Assembly: GCA_963575745.1 (NCBI GenBank)
Contig: CAUYUJ010014171.1
Location: 486,186-550,185, forward strand
Direction of reading: 5' to 3'
Length of the DNA: 64,000 nucleotides
Source: Prorocentrum cordatum
Lineage: Eukaryota > Sar > Dinophyceae > Prorocentrales > Prorocentraceae
Shown: positions 10,894-21,262 of the stretch, in pieces
How the letters are laid out: every line of letters begins with the position of its first letter
How positions within the stretch are numbered: the first letter of the stretch is position 1
Translations under genes and position numbers: made by a program
The notes under the pieces: generated by a model
Seen by the model: the letters and a program-made list of their open reading frames with translations, nothing else
What the model was told of the DNA's origin: nothing
Databases searched by the model: none

Positions 10894-12690
10894 TCATGCG
10901 CAGAGACGCGCTCGTACTACTGAGGCTCATTCACACTCCAATTCATTCGCAGTTAGGTTCATGACCAGACAGTCACAACTCAAGCCCGCTTATATTCGAA
11001 AACTCTTGCGCCTAGACACTCACGGCGGACAGGTCCATGCGAATAGATGCACATATGGGGAGCTCCACGCAGTGAATAGTTATCGAGCGGCGCCATGGAA
11101 GCCCAGGTCTGGGCGAGGGGGCCGCTGATTCGTAGAGTGCCAGTGCCAGAAGGGCCCGGGGGGCGGCCGTGCAAGAGAGCGAGGATGAGAGGGACGACAG
11201 CGAGGACGCCAGCGGCGACGACGGCGGCGAGGTGGCCGTGGCCGCCGCCGTGGCGGCAGCGCTGTCCGCGGTCAGCGGCGCGAAGCTGGGCGGCGACCGC
11301 CCCCGCTCGTCGTCGTCTTTGTCGGCACGCTCCTCCTCTCACTCCTACTCGTCCTCGACCTCGTCCCCGTTGTCATCCTCGTCCGTATCCTCGCCCCCGT
11401 CGTCGCCCTACTCGTCCTCGCCCCTATTGTCGTCGCCACCATCGTTGTCGTCGTCGTCGTCGTTCTCGTCGTTGTCGTCGTTGTTACGGTCGTCATCCTC
11501 CTCCGCATCTTTCTCCGCCTCCTCCTGCTGGTTTCCTCATCCCACATCCGCCCGCCTTCGCTCCCTCTGCTTGTCGCCGGTGTGGCGCCCCCGCCAGCCC
11601 TCGGGGGGCCATCGCCCTGAGCTCAAGTGGGTCGAACCATGCTACACAAGGCGGGCGGGCCACCTGCCGAGGTCGGCCTCCCTGCGCCACCCTCCTCCGG
11701 CTCCCTCGATCCTCGGTGCTCTTGGCGGAGGATGGAGGGTCGAGGACGGATAAGAATGGTGATCCTCGACCCTCCAGGTCCCCGGAGGTCCCCGCAGAGG
11801 CCCCCGCGGATGGCTTCTGGAGCCTCGAGTTAGGCCCCAGGAATTCCAGGGGAGGCCCCGAGACGCCAAGACATCTGGGTCCTCTCTCCTCGGTTATTGG
11901 CCCGCCCTCTGCCTCCGCCTCCGCCTTTCGCCTCCGTCTCCGCCGCCTCTCCATCCGCCTCCTTTGAGCTTCGAGCTGCGGAGAGTGTCGAGCGATCGCC
12001 CCGATGCCCTCGAGACCCCTCCTCCCAGCCGGTGCTGGTGGAGAGCAGGACAAAAACCAAGAGGTAAGAGGAGGGATAAGAAGGGCGGATCACGATGAAA
12101 TCACGATCACGATCAGGGAGGAGCGAGGGGGGGAGATGGGATGAGGCTTGTGGCGCCTGTTTGCACCTGCGCTGTGCGGGTGCGAGGGTGGCCCAAGCGG
12201 GGGCCCCAGCCCCCTGGGTGGAGGTGAGGCCCACCTCGGCACGCCTCGCCTTGAGTGGGGGCCTGCCCCCTGCATGTCCTGCCAGAGGTCCCAGGTGAGG
12301 TGGGGAAAGGTGCGGAGCTCCCAGGTGCGGCGCGGCAGTCGCAGCGGAGAGGGCCGTGGGGGGGGGGAGGCGAGGGAGCGCTGTGGTCAGAACAAGGTGG
12401 CGGCCAGACGTGAGGCGGAGGAGGAGGAGGAGGAAAAGTGCAAGAGGTGGGAACACATGAAGGAGTGAGGAGGTGGGTGTGGTCCGAGCGGGGCCGCCAC
12501 CGCTGCTCAGAACCGCATTTGGGGCGGGCCTGCCCAGTTGCCGCTGCGTCGACGACCTGCCGTCGCGCCGTCGGGGGCGAGCCGGAAGCGTTTGGCTCAA
12601 ACTTGTTTGTTTTGGTTCGTTGTTTTTTCCGCGCGGCCTTACTCCTTTGCCCCGGCCCTGCCGGATGGGTGGTAGGGATGCCGAGCTGGA
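10894..12690. other. GC-rich region, (GTC)n-like tracts, no supported gene
   Basis: A plus-strand frame at 11169-11753 (194 codons) starts with an acidic stretch, but most of its Ser-rich body (11309-11510) is a degenerate TCG/GTC repeat. The opposite strand is open too. The 11830-12690 part lies downstream of the methyltransferase-like domain on the minus strand and shows no further motif. Confidence 0.45.
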
Positions 12691-13440
12691 GCTCATGCCG
12701 GGAGTAGGTGTCGTTTTCCATGCAGTCGGTGCTGCGCGCGAAGTCGTAGAAGAGTCCATGGGGTGCAGAAGTCGTTTCATTGCTCTGGCACGTCCCATTC
12801 CCCTTCCTCTGCCTGTTGTGTCCGAATCGAGGCCGTGGCACTGCAGATGGCTTCGGCGATCGTGTGGCACATGTAGGTCGCTTATGTCTTTGCTGCTGCG
12901 CTCCTCCACGTGCCGCCCTGGTTTGTTCGCAGTCGTGGGGTGGGTGGGTGGGTGTACCTCGTCCATGGTTGCATCTGCATCGGTTGGGCGTCTGATGTGT
13001 GCTGCTGGTGAGCTGTGGCGTGTGTGTGTGTGTGTGTGGATGCAGAGTAACTGTGTCGGTTTTCTTGCGATCTGGCCCATCGTGCACTGGTCGAATGATG
13101 TTGTCTGTACGCCCTCCTGTGCCATGACCTGCTGGATCTCGGGAAGCAGCCAGCTACTTGTGGCGTTCCTCTGTTTGTTGACTGTCTTCGGGTGCCCCAT
13201 GATGGCGCGGATCTGAAGATTCAGGGCGAAGTACATGAAAAGGATTGTGGCTCGCAGCAATTGGTTGCCTATTTCGAGTTGGTTGTATTCTGTCTCTCGC
13301 AGGTGTAAATCCCAGGGGTGCCCCTTCGATCTCATGGGTCTGGCTTGGTGTACCATTCCTTCGGTGGGTCTTGTCCTGGCTGCGCTCCATGTTTCGCAGG
13401 GTGGGCCGGCCACCACGGCTGCCACATGTCCTTGGTGCAC
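12690..13440 (-). pseudogene. DNA (cytosine-5) methyltransferase-like 'PPCETWS' domain of a retroelement
   Basis: The frame opens with GHVAAVVAGPPCETWSAAR, which holds a PPC motif like motif IV of cytosine-5 methyltransferases, where Cys attacks the base. Further on come ALNLQIRAIMGHP and SFDQCTMGQIARKPTQLLC, resembling the later fold elements. I recall this domain as a frequent C-terminal part of dinoflagellate retroelement proteins, from memory and unverified. Coding sense fades after about 13030 at an (AC)n run. A different frame near 12880-12760 (MCHTIAEAI) seems to continue the domain, so the copy is frameshifted. Whether it methylates DNA or is only a fold relative is unknown. Confidence 0.6.
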
Positions 13441-13479
13441 CTGTTCGATCTAGTAGTCGATGGTGTCCCAGTTGGTCAG

Positions 13480-15010
13480 TTCTCCCTTCTTCTCGTGGTT
13501 CGCGATGTCGACAGATAGCATGTACAACCTGGTCTGTGTAGGCGGTCAGCAGTTGTCCCATCCAGTGCTGTATGTCTCCTTCCTCTTTGTTGTCCGGTAG
13601 TTGCAGCACTACAGCACCACTTTTGTTTTTCCTCCTGAGCCCCTAGCCATCTTGGCAAGGGATTCGCCGTCGTCTCGTGTCGGTGCCGAGGTCGGTTCAG
13701 GTCTTGCTGCGGTCGCCGCGGGGTCCTTTTGGTAAGTGGGCGGTATGTCCGTGCTGTAGCCGGGATGTCGGGGTAGTTCTCGGGCCTTCCTGCTTTCATG
13801 CTGGCCCTCTCTGCGGCCGTCACCGCTTCCCGGTTGTTATCAATCTCCTGTTATGTTAGGCGGGCGGTGCCGTTGTACCATGGGGTCGCGTATGCTGGTG
13901 TCACTCCGAGGTTTTTTTTACCAACCTGGCATAGATGTGATACTCCCTCCTGCGCATGTTGGGCATCTTGTTCCTGTTGCCCATGTGGCAATGTTTGTGT
14001 TGGGGGGTGTTCTTTGTCCATGTCCATGTGGATGTATAAGGCCTGCTTGGTGGCAAAGTTGTCCCCACCATCGTAGCACATGTAAATCCTGTCGTCACCG
14101 CTGTCCTCGCTGTTTGTAGGGAACCACATGGGTTCCGTGGTATCTTGTGAGCTTCTTGTGCCATTGCCCATAGTGGGCGTTCTCCTCGAGTAGTATCTGG
14201 CTTCTTCTGGTGGCCTCCTTCAGGAAAGCATGGGACTTGTCGGGCCCATGTTTGATGAACTGCGCGGCCTGCTGGATGGTGGGGTCGCTGGCTTGTCTTT
14301 GCTGCTCGTCGAGCTTGTCGTGCATCCGTGGCTGGTGGCCGTTGATGAGCTGTGTCCAGTTGCCCTTCATGTTGGCGTTTGCGTCCAGGAGCCTCAATAG
14401 CCTCGCTGGCGCATGTAGGAGCAATCTCGGTAAGCATCGAAGTCGGTAGATTCGGAAGGTTGTGTCGAGCGTGTGCCTGTTGGTGGTGCTCAGTATCTCC
14501 TCGTTGGCGATCTTCTGCTTGTCGTAGTTCGTTGTCTTGTAGCCCGCGGAGAGCCTGTGCCCTTTCTTGTATTCCGCGGTGAGGGTATCCTTCTCTCGCC
14601 GAAAAGCGGGGTGGAGTTCGTGAGAGCCTCGGTGTCTAACATTTTCTTTCGCATCGGGGGCTTCTTTCTTGGGTGCACCTCCTTTCGTAGTGGTCCTCTG
14701 GATGCGATGGCCTTGGCTGTCCCCTTCTTCGGTCCCATGCAGTTCGTTGGGATGATGATGGTGCCCAGCGCCTTTTGGTAGGTCACGATCTCCCCTGGTT
14801 CTGGTAGCAGGTCGATGCTGATGCCCTGTATGCCTTTCTTTGCCATGCGCTCCTTCGCCTTCGTGGGTCCGTTGCCATTGAAGCATATCAAGGCCTTGGC
14901 CTTTTTGAAATTCAGTTTCATGCAGATGGCCATCGTGCTTGTCGCGATGGTGCGCAGTAACTTCTTGGATATGATGTAGGCGTTGACGGGGTCTACCCGC
15001 CCGATCAGCC
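13480..15010 (-). pseudogene. LINE RT thumb and post-RT region
   Basis: The frame through 15010-14490 contains VDPVNAYIISKKLL followed by MKLNFKKAKALICF. These correspond to the sequence just after the catalytic YADD and to the 'GL.lN..KTE' motif of LINE RTs; then VTYQKALGTII stands where 'YKHLG' is expected. A second frame (14440-14095) has LDTTFRIYRLRCLPRLLLHAP, the 'RL.yl.Rl...aP' post-RT signature, followed by a Glu/Gln-rich helix. The frame shifts again near 14500 and 13850. The catalytic Asp pair itself is absent, so this copy is dead. Confidence 0.65.
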
Positions 15011-15072
15011 CGTCTGGTTCTGCCACGTGCTTTCTGCTCCTAGCCCCCCTCCTGCTACTCACTCTCGTGCTC

Positions 15073-15798
15073 CATCCTCCTCTCTCCCCCTTGTCCCTTC
15101 CTTCCATCCGTCCTCTCTTCCCCTGCCTTAGGGGCTGTACGAAATACACGCTGCAGGCAAGAACGATATTTATTCCTAAGGGGATACGGTCGAAGACGAA
15201 GAGGGCGGGTATCGAAGGTTTGGGATATGCGTGATGCATGGCCCGCGAGCGGATAAGAGCGAACAGTCTTAAAATGAATGTGGGTGAATTCTCATTTCTA
15301 AAGAACAATTATTGTTGATCCCCCCTGCCCGGTAACCGTTTTATTTTTCCAATTAGAGTGCTTCTCCGGGGGCTTCCATTTTTTCTAAAGGGACAGTGAG
15401 GTGTCATCAAGTTGTGCCCTTGGCTCCCGGTTTACAGCAACAGCGGCTCCCGCCTCATCTCCTGCGCGGGGTTTCCTCACACTTCATATAGGAATCGCGC
15501 TTTCGCGGGGGACTTTCTTACAATTTATTCAGACGCTGCGCCCTCGACACTCAGGAATCACGCTCTCGCTGTGGTTTTCCTCACGATTCATTTGGGAGTC
15601 GCGCTATCGCTCGAGACTTCCTCGTGATTCATTCAGGACGCACGCTTCGGCAACCCGCCTGCCCCCTGTCCCTTCCTTCCATCCGTCCTCTCTTCCCCTG
15701 CCGTAGGGGGGTACGATCGAAGACGACGAGGGCAGGTATCGAGGGTATGGGATTTACGTGTTGAATGGCACGCGAGCAGATTAGAGCGAACAGTCTTT
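15073..15798. repeat. Insertion-like unit bounded by direct repeats
   Basis: A sequence at about 15087-15270 (TCCCTTCCTTCCATCCGTCC ... GAGCGAACAGTCTT) recurs at about 15661-15798. The first copy has about 45 extra bases after TAGGGG, with an ATATTTATT stretch. The 390 bp between them includes three or four diverged copies of a unit of about 50 bp (TTCCTCAC.ATTCAT...GGAATCGCGCT...CGC) at 15470-15645. The unit sits where the RT core of the minus-strand LINE should be. The direct repeats could be short LTR-like ends, or the result of a tandem duplication with later divergence. Confidence 0.6.
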
Positions 15799-15799
15799 A

Positions 15800-17060
15800 C
15801 ATGATTGTTGTTGTTGTCGCCCTTGATCGTGAGCTCCTTGTGCTGTAGTGTGAGCCCTTTCCTTTGTTCGTTGAGGATGTCGATCTCGTTGTTGTATCTG
15901 CTGTGGCCTTCTTGTCGGCGATGCCGTGCTTCTGATTGCTGCGGAGTACGTTCCTTTGCTGCCTGTAGGTCCTCGCCTCCACCTTGTTTTGGTTGGCGTT
16001 GCGTTCCTCCTTTCGGAGCTGCTGCTGGAGCTCGTCGTAGTAGCTGGCGTGGCTGGGAGCTCCGGGAGATGCTGCTCCTGCGTGCCCAGCGTGTCGCCTG
16101 CCTGGGTTCGGGTCAGAGCTTCTCTGTCTTGTTCTGGTCGCTGGCTCTTGCTCCTCAGGTTCGTCGTCAGCTTCCGAGTTCTGCACGAACGAGATGGGCA
16201 CGGAAAGAATGGGCACAATGCTCAACAGCGGTTCTTTTTCATTTTGAAGAGGATTCGCTGTCCGCGCCGCCGCGGCCTGTGTCCATTTGAGACAGAAGGC
16301 CGCCTGCCCAACAGCGGCCGCTGTTGGCTTGGGACAACATTTGTTGTTGGGCTTTGTACCCATTTTTGTCCGTACCCATTTCGGGCGTCCAAACGAGTCT
16401 TCTGTTTCACCAATGATGTCGTCCCCGCCGTGGGTGTATCAGTCAAGCTTCCGATTGACCCCTGCTATGTACGCGTTGAGGTTGACAAGGTGCTCTTGGG
16501 CGTTGTTCCTTGCCTCCTGGAAGGTCCTCCTGTATTCGTCGAGGTCCCTGATCTGGTCATTGACGGGGTATCTGTTTTGGATCATGGCCTTGGTGCGGGC
16601 GATGACGGTGAGTAAATGTTCGATGGGCAGCTGCGCGTAGTTCATCCTGAGCGCGACGAGGGCGTATGATATGATCATCTGGAGCTTGTCGGATCTCCAT
16701 GTAACGCATATGTGGGGGGCTCGAGGTGGTTCTTCCCAAAGTTGGTGTTTGTTGGCGTCCCTCTTCTTCATCGGGATGACGTCCGTGATGATTGTGTCAA
16801 TGGTGGCGTTGTGCTCCTTGGAGGTCTTCTCGTTGTCGTCCCTGCGGTCCTCCTCCGTCTCGAGCTTGGTGATCCTGTTTTTCTCCTTCTGGTTGTTACT
16901 CCTGTCGTTCTTCCAGTCCCAGTAGGGGCCGTCCTCCTTCCACCTGGCCAGTCCAGCTCCGACCTATGGTTGCGTCTTGGGTCGTGCTGCTAGTTTGGGT
17001 GATAGCTGCAGGCGTGCTTGCCACTCGGGGGCTAGTTTGGGTGCTGCTTTTGCCGCCATG
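15800..17060 (-). pseudogene. Hydrophilic coiled-coil protein, possibly LINE ORF1
   Basis: A minus frame from about 16940 to 16439 reads WDWKNDRSNNQKEKN, then a Glu/Lys/Arg-rich helix, then a helical segment around LPIEHLLTVIARTKAMI and a stop at 16439. A second frame (16363-15900) contains SYYDELQQQLRKEERNANQN and shifts near 15900 into another helical stretch (NNEIDILNEQRKGL). The heptad-like, charged composition suits a coiled coil such as LINE ORF1 proteins use to trimerise. There is no recognisable RNA-binding domain. It could also be an unrelated gene; the call rests on position and composition only. Confidence 0.4.
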
Positions 17061-17437
17061 GTGGCTGCCCGAGGTCGGGGTGGCTGCTGTGCGCTGCGGT
17101 GAACGCTGATGAGGTCCCGTGCGCTAGCGATGTGCAGCAGGGCTCGCGCGTCGGCACGCGCGCGGCACAGGGGCCTGTGCCAGGCGGGGCTGCGGGAACG
17201 TATTGTAGAAGTTGTGTTGTGTCGCCGATGTGGAGGTCGGCGGGGCCCCGAGCAGGGGTGCTAGAACCCTGCCGCACGGGCTACCGCGGGCACCTACAGG
17301 GCCGCGCTTGCGCCCGCGGCGGCCGCTCTCTGCGGCGGACGGCGGGTTCAGGCGCGCTCGGTTTGAGCCAAACTGGCTACGGACCCTCCGCCTCCTCCTC
17401 CTCCTTCTCCTCCTCCTCCTCCTCCTTTTCCTACTGT

Positions 17438-17468
<31 letters not shown>

Positions 17469-18097
17469 CCTCCTCCTCCTCCTCCTCCTCCTCCTCCTCC
17501 TCCTCCTCCTCCCTCTTCCCTCTTCGCGCCATCCTGCCACAGCCCTCCCGCGACGGCTCTCTGACGCGGGTGCCACACACATTTCTTGTGATTTCTCCCG
17601 TCGGGTCTCCACCTGCACCGAACCTGTCGTCTAGGCCTGGGATCGGGATGGGTCGATGCTCCCCCCATGGTCTGGCCGGGAGGGCGCAGGCACCATTCTT
17701 GGGTCCAGCCTGCCCAGATTCGGTACGCGCATGTCTGTGTGCGCGTGTGGGTGGATAGCTGGTGCCCCGTGAACATTGGCCCCCAGGAGCCCCAGACCTC
17801 TTGGCGTCGTGGGAAAAAACGGCGGAATGGTTTTGACTGTTTTCAGTTTCTGCAGGCCCTCACCGAGCCCGCGGACCGCCGAGAAACGGCTCGGGTGGAA
17901 AAAGCGGTCTGCGGGACGGGGGATCGAGACCTCCAGGTGTCCACATTGTGAATCAACCATGACGTCGGAGGTCTGGGACCACTGCGGAGTTGTCCACCCT
18001 GAGTTTTTTCAGTCCAAAGTGGAAGACTTCCAGGAGAGGGGAGGTCGGAGGTCCACGGTGACTGAAACCGTCTTTGTTCATCCAGGTCTGCCAAATA
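17061..18097. other. GC-rich spacer with (GCT)n/(TCC)n tracts
   Basis: It includes (TCC)n at 17395-17430, (GCT)n at about 17433-17462 and (CTC)n at 17466-17512. No frame here has a recognisable domain. Sequence at 17975-18090 is moderately AT-richer and leads into the inverted-repeat element. Confidence 0.5.
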
Positions 18098-18280
18098 GGG
18101 TCCGAGTAGATGGGGTCGGAGGATCGCGCCACATCGCCGATGCATCAGCGATGTGGCTGGATGTGGAGCCCGATTTCCTCCGCGTCGATGCATCGGCGAT
18201 GCGTCGGCGATGCGTCGGCGATGCGTCGGCGATGCGCCGGCGATGTTGCGCGATCCTCCGACCCCATCTACTCGGATCCC
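18098..18280. mobile_element. MITE-like element with terminal inverted repeats of about 42 bp
   Basis: The left end, GGGTCCGAGTAGATGGGGTC... through 18139, is mirrored by the reverse complement of 18240-18280, with one inserted base and about two mismatches. The 100-bp interior carries tandem copies of an 11-bp unit (GATGCGTCGGC) at about 18187-18245. It has no coding capacity. The shape is that of a small non-autonomous DNA element or a hairpin-forming repeat. I see no convincing target-site duplication. Confidence 0.75.
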
Positions 18281-18767
18281 ACTCAGGAGGCCTGCAGTTC
18301 ACCAGGCTGCCTCATCCCAGGCGTTGGGTGCACCGCGCTTTCGCCTCCCCATCACCTCTGGGGCAGCCGAGGCAGGCGCCCTCCCCGGCAGCCCTCGCGG
18401 CAGCCCCGGCGCGAGTTGGGGCGGGCGGGGGGGGAGGTTGCGGGGCAGGGCGCGGTGGCAAGCAGCTGCAGGGCAGGGCAGGCGGGGCCCGATGAGCCTC
18501 AGGACGTTTGATGGCCCAGTGTGTGTGTGTGTGTGTGTGTCTACCCCGCTAAGCCTGCGTCATGCTGAAGGGCCTCGCTTCTGTGGACAAGCAGCGCACG
18601 TTGGCGTCAGCACACGTTCTGAGGACTATCGAAGGGCGGTGCGATGGAAGAGCGGGCAGGGATCTGCGAGGGCAGGAGCGTGCGAGGGGGGAGACAAGGG
18701 GGTGCAGCCGCGGCCTTTCTGCGACGCGGGCGGGTGCTCTCGTCCCCGCCGTGCCCGCGCGCCAGCC

Positions 18768-19229
18768 ATGGGCGTGTGCCACTCCTCGTCGTCCTCCGCA
18801 TCCTCAACCGCCTCTTGCTCTGCCGCCGCTCCTCATGCCGAGCTCATTGCCGAGCTGAAGGAGGCGTGCGCCACCATCACCAAAGCGTCTGCTCAGGTCA
18901 ACGAGATCTACGCGGGCACGCTGACCGCCCAGTCGTTCAACCAGGCGACTCGCTGGGCTTGCACAAAGGAGGAGCACTGCTCGAAGATAATCTCGATAAT
19001 CGCTGAGCACTGTCTCTCCCAACACGTGAAGCCGATCGGCTCCGACGAGTGCCCGTTTGCCAGCGAGGGCGAGTACGTGGACGCCCTCAAGGCTCACCAC
19101 GCGGCAATGACATGCGCGGTGAAGGCGAAGCAGTCGACCGACCCAGCCGCTGCCCAGGCCCTCACTCTCGCGGTCGAGGACATGTGCAAGATGTACATGC
19201 CCGGCGAATCGAGGCGCAGATCTCTGTAA
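18768..19229 (+). CDS. Small helical protein, predicted N-myristoylated/palmitoylated
   Basis: An intact frame of 153 codons in a good initiation context (GCCAGCCATGG). The protein starts Met-Gly-Val-Cys-His-Ser-Ser, fitting an N-myristoylation signal (Gly2, small/polar residues to position 7) with a palmitoylation candidate at Cys4. A Ser/Ala linker (residues 6-24) leads into a mostly helical domain (about 27-145) with several Cys and His residues, for example WACTKEEHCSK, and a basic tail ending RRRSL. I recognise no family. GC-rich third positions and the clean frame suggest a living gene, possibly a membrane-tethered signalling or adaptor protein. The frame is open upstream to 18153, but that part is repeat-derived, so the ATG at 18768 is preferred. 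No intron is needed. Confidence 0.65.
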   Translation: MGVCHSSSSSASSTASCSAAAPHAELIAELKEACATITKASAQVNEIYAGTLTAQSFNQATRWACTKEEHCSKIISIIAEHCLSQHVKPIGSDECPFASEGEYVDALKAHHAAMTCAVKAKQSTDPAAAQALTLAVEDMCKMYMPGESRRRSL

Positions 19230-19974
19230 GAGACCAGGCACGAGTCCAGCTGTTTCGATGGAAGCTAATCGGGTTGGACGAAATGGGCATTGGGAACAGG
19301 GGGGAGCATGATATCTGCTGCATACAGCTGGTTTCGGCCCCGTCGCTGAGTGCTTTCCTCGATACGCGGGCGCCTCCAGTGCCGGGAGGCGCCTGGAAAA
19401 TCAGCTACGTGAGCTCATTCGCCGACCCCCTGCGTTGGTATATACCCCCCTTTTTGTCTGACCCGGTGGGCGTTAAGACGGACAGAGGTTTTGTTTTGTG
19501 CTGTGTACTATTCTGTGCGGGAGGCGCGCGGACTCTGGGCGACAACTTCGCTCAGCCTGGCGTGCAAGGTACCGCTGCGCAGCCCCTGAAGAACCGAACG
19601 AAAGCCTGCAATATCTGGGATAGTGGCCCTCTTCGTCGTCTGTGATTCTGCTGAGAGCGCCGCTGACTATGCGCTGCATTGCCTGCTGAGTAGCTCGCGC
19701 TACCAGGAGTCGACTACCCCAGTGTGTCGACCAGCTAGAAGATCATCCGTGAAAAGCCGCGCCGTCAAAATATCTTTCACAGCATGGTTGCAATATTTGA
19801 GCTCGTCGTCGTCGTCGTTGACGTCGCCTTCGCCGTGGCCCTTGTCTTCGTAGATCTTCGCATTTGTCGTCGTCGTTGTGGCGGTCGTCGACCTCGTCGC
19901 TGCACTCGTCGCCGCCGTCGTCATCCTAGTCGCTGCCGTCACCGTCGCCTTCGCCATCGCCCTTGCCCTCTGTC
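19230..19974. other. Downstream region, no supported gene
   Basis: Probably the 3' flank of the small gene at 18768. It has ordinary base composition with TATATACCCCCC at about 19439 and no coding motif. From about 19800 it becomes CGTCGT-rich. Confidence 0.4.
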
Positions 19975-20000
19975 CACTCGTCGTCGTCGTCGTCGTCTTT

Positions 20001-20059
<59 letters not shown>

Positions 20060-20078
20060 GGTCGTCGTCGTCGTCGTC

Positions 20079-20139
<61 letters not shown>

Positions 20140-20140
20140 T
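19975..20140. repeat. (GTC)n joined to (CAG)n
   Basis: About thirty-five TCG/GTC units (19978-20079) switch abruptly to about twenty pure AGC units (20080-20138). Both can form hairpins. The open frames here (poly-Val, poly-Ser, poly-Gln, poly-Arg, poly-Leu) come from the repeat. Confidence 0.95.
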
Positions 20141-21262
20141 GGTGCGGCTCGCACTCCGGGGACACGAGGAGCGGAAAGACCGAGTACTGCAAGGGTTGGA
20201 GAGCCCGCACCCCCCAGGCGAGCGCGGACCAGCGGCTTTCGCAGTGCTTCCGCCCAGCAAGGCGCCCGTCCAGGGTGCCGTGGCGCCCGGCGGAGGGCCG
20301 CCGCGGCCCCGCCCGCGCCGAAGGGTGGCAGACCAGACAGCGCCTCGCTTCACGTCGCGCCAGCTGTTGTCACCCGCGGCGCTGGCGGCGGCGCCTCCTG
20401 GCGCGGGCGCCCAGTCGGCAGCCCTCAGCCTGCCACCGCAGCCTCTGCCGCCGCCTCTACCGCCGCCTCTGGCGCCGCCGCTGCCGCGGCCGCGGCTGCG
20501 GGCATGGCCGCCGCCCTCGCTGGTGTCGTGGCTGCCGCCGCCGTCGTGGCTGCCGCCGTCGTCGCTGCTGCCGACTGCTGCTGCCACTGTGCCCGCAGCT
20601 GCGGTCACCGTCGCCGCCGCCTCAAAGCCGCCGCCGCCGCAATGCCGGGATCCGTTTGAAGAGAGCTGGTGACGTGCACAAACATCGCATAGCGGTGACG
20701 ACGTAACGATCGGTGGCGGCGACGGTGACAGCGATGCTTCTGTGGTCGCGCCGCAGAAAACAAGCGCCCTCACGATGAGCGGGAGGGCGCGCTCTTCACC
20801 TGCCTGCCCGCTGATTGGGCAGGCGCACGGTGCCGCTCACGGCGGCCCTCGGCCCACCCAGCTCGTCAGGCGACTCTGGCGCCGCGCGCTCGGCAACCTC
20901 CTCGTGCAGGCCTTCTCTTTACTCGTATGGCGCTCTCAAGCCCGTGCCTTTTCACTACGCGTGTCAACGTTTCGCCCCTGCTGGGGCTCGTCAGGACTCG
21001 AATGAAAATGGCAGCGGCATGCGAACACAGCAAGTGCATGATCGACACAATACTGCGTGCAATGCGATACGGCAAACAAAAACACATGCATGCATGCGGC
21101 GATCTCTCAACAACACCCCTGTATTGGATGACTGCTGCTTCTGCCGCCGGGAGGGGCAACAAATCGTGCCCCCCCGCCCTCACTTGAACGAAGGATTGCA
21201 AAAAAACCCAGGGCCCACCCTCAGACTCAGCCCTACCCCTGGGAAAAAAGAAAAAGAGAAAC
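20141..21262. other. GC-rich region, no supported gene
   Basis: 20350-20650 is a CCG/GCC-rich stretch giving Ala/Pro-rich frames. 20750-21262 is of mixed composition with an A-rich patch (GGGAAAAAAGAAAAAG at 21240). No domain was recognised. Confidence 0.45.

Larger units (their letters stand above)
12690..17060 (-). mobile_element. Decayed LINE-type retroelement with methyltransferase-like tail
   Basis: Minus strand, in order: an ORF1-like coiled-coil region (17060-15800); an intruding unit with direct repeats (15800-15070); the RT palm/thumb end and post-RT region (about 15010-13900); linker frames (13823-13480); and a 'PPCETWS' domain (13440-12690). The RT core upstream of motif C is missing, apparently lost where the intruding unit sits. 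It may be one element or two nested ones. The order RT end, post-RT, methyltransferase-like tail is what I would expect of a single dinoflagellate LINE. Confidence 0.65.

Noticed and set aside
11169-11753. Ser-rich 194-codon ORF as a gene
   Set aside because: Most of it is a degenerate TCG/GTC repeat, and both strands are open.
12591-12603. TTTGGCTCAAA resembling the spliced-leader end (plus strand), and the same on the minus strand at 17361-17373
   Set aside because: Both end in AAA instead of AAG, stand alone and have no ORF start nearby.
20742-21005. Short plus frames at 20742-21429
   Set aside because: Mutually overlapping frames without motif or start context.
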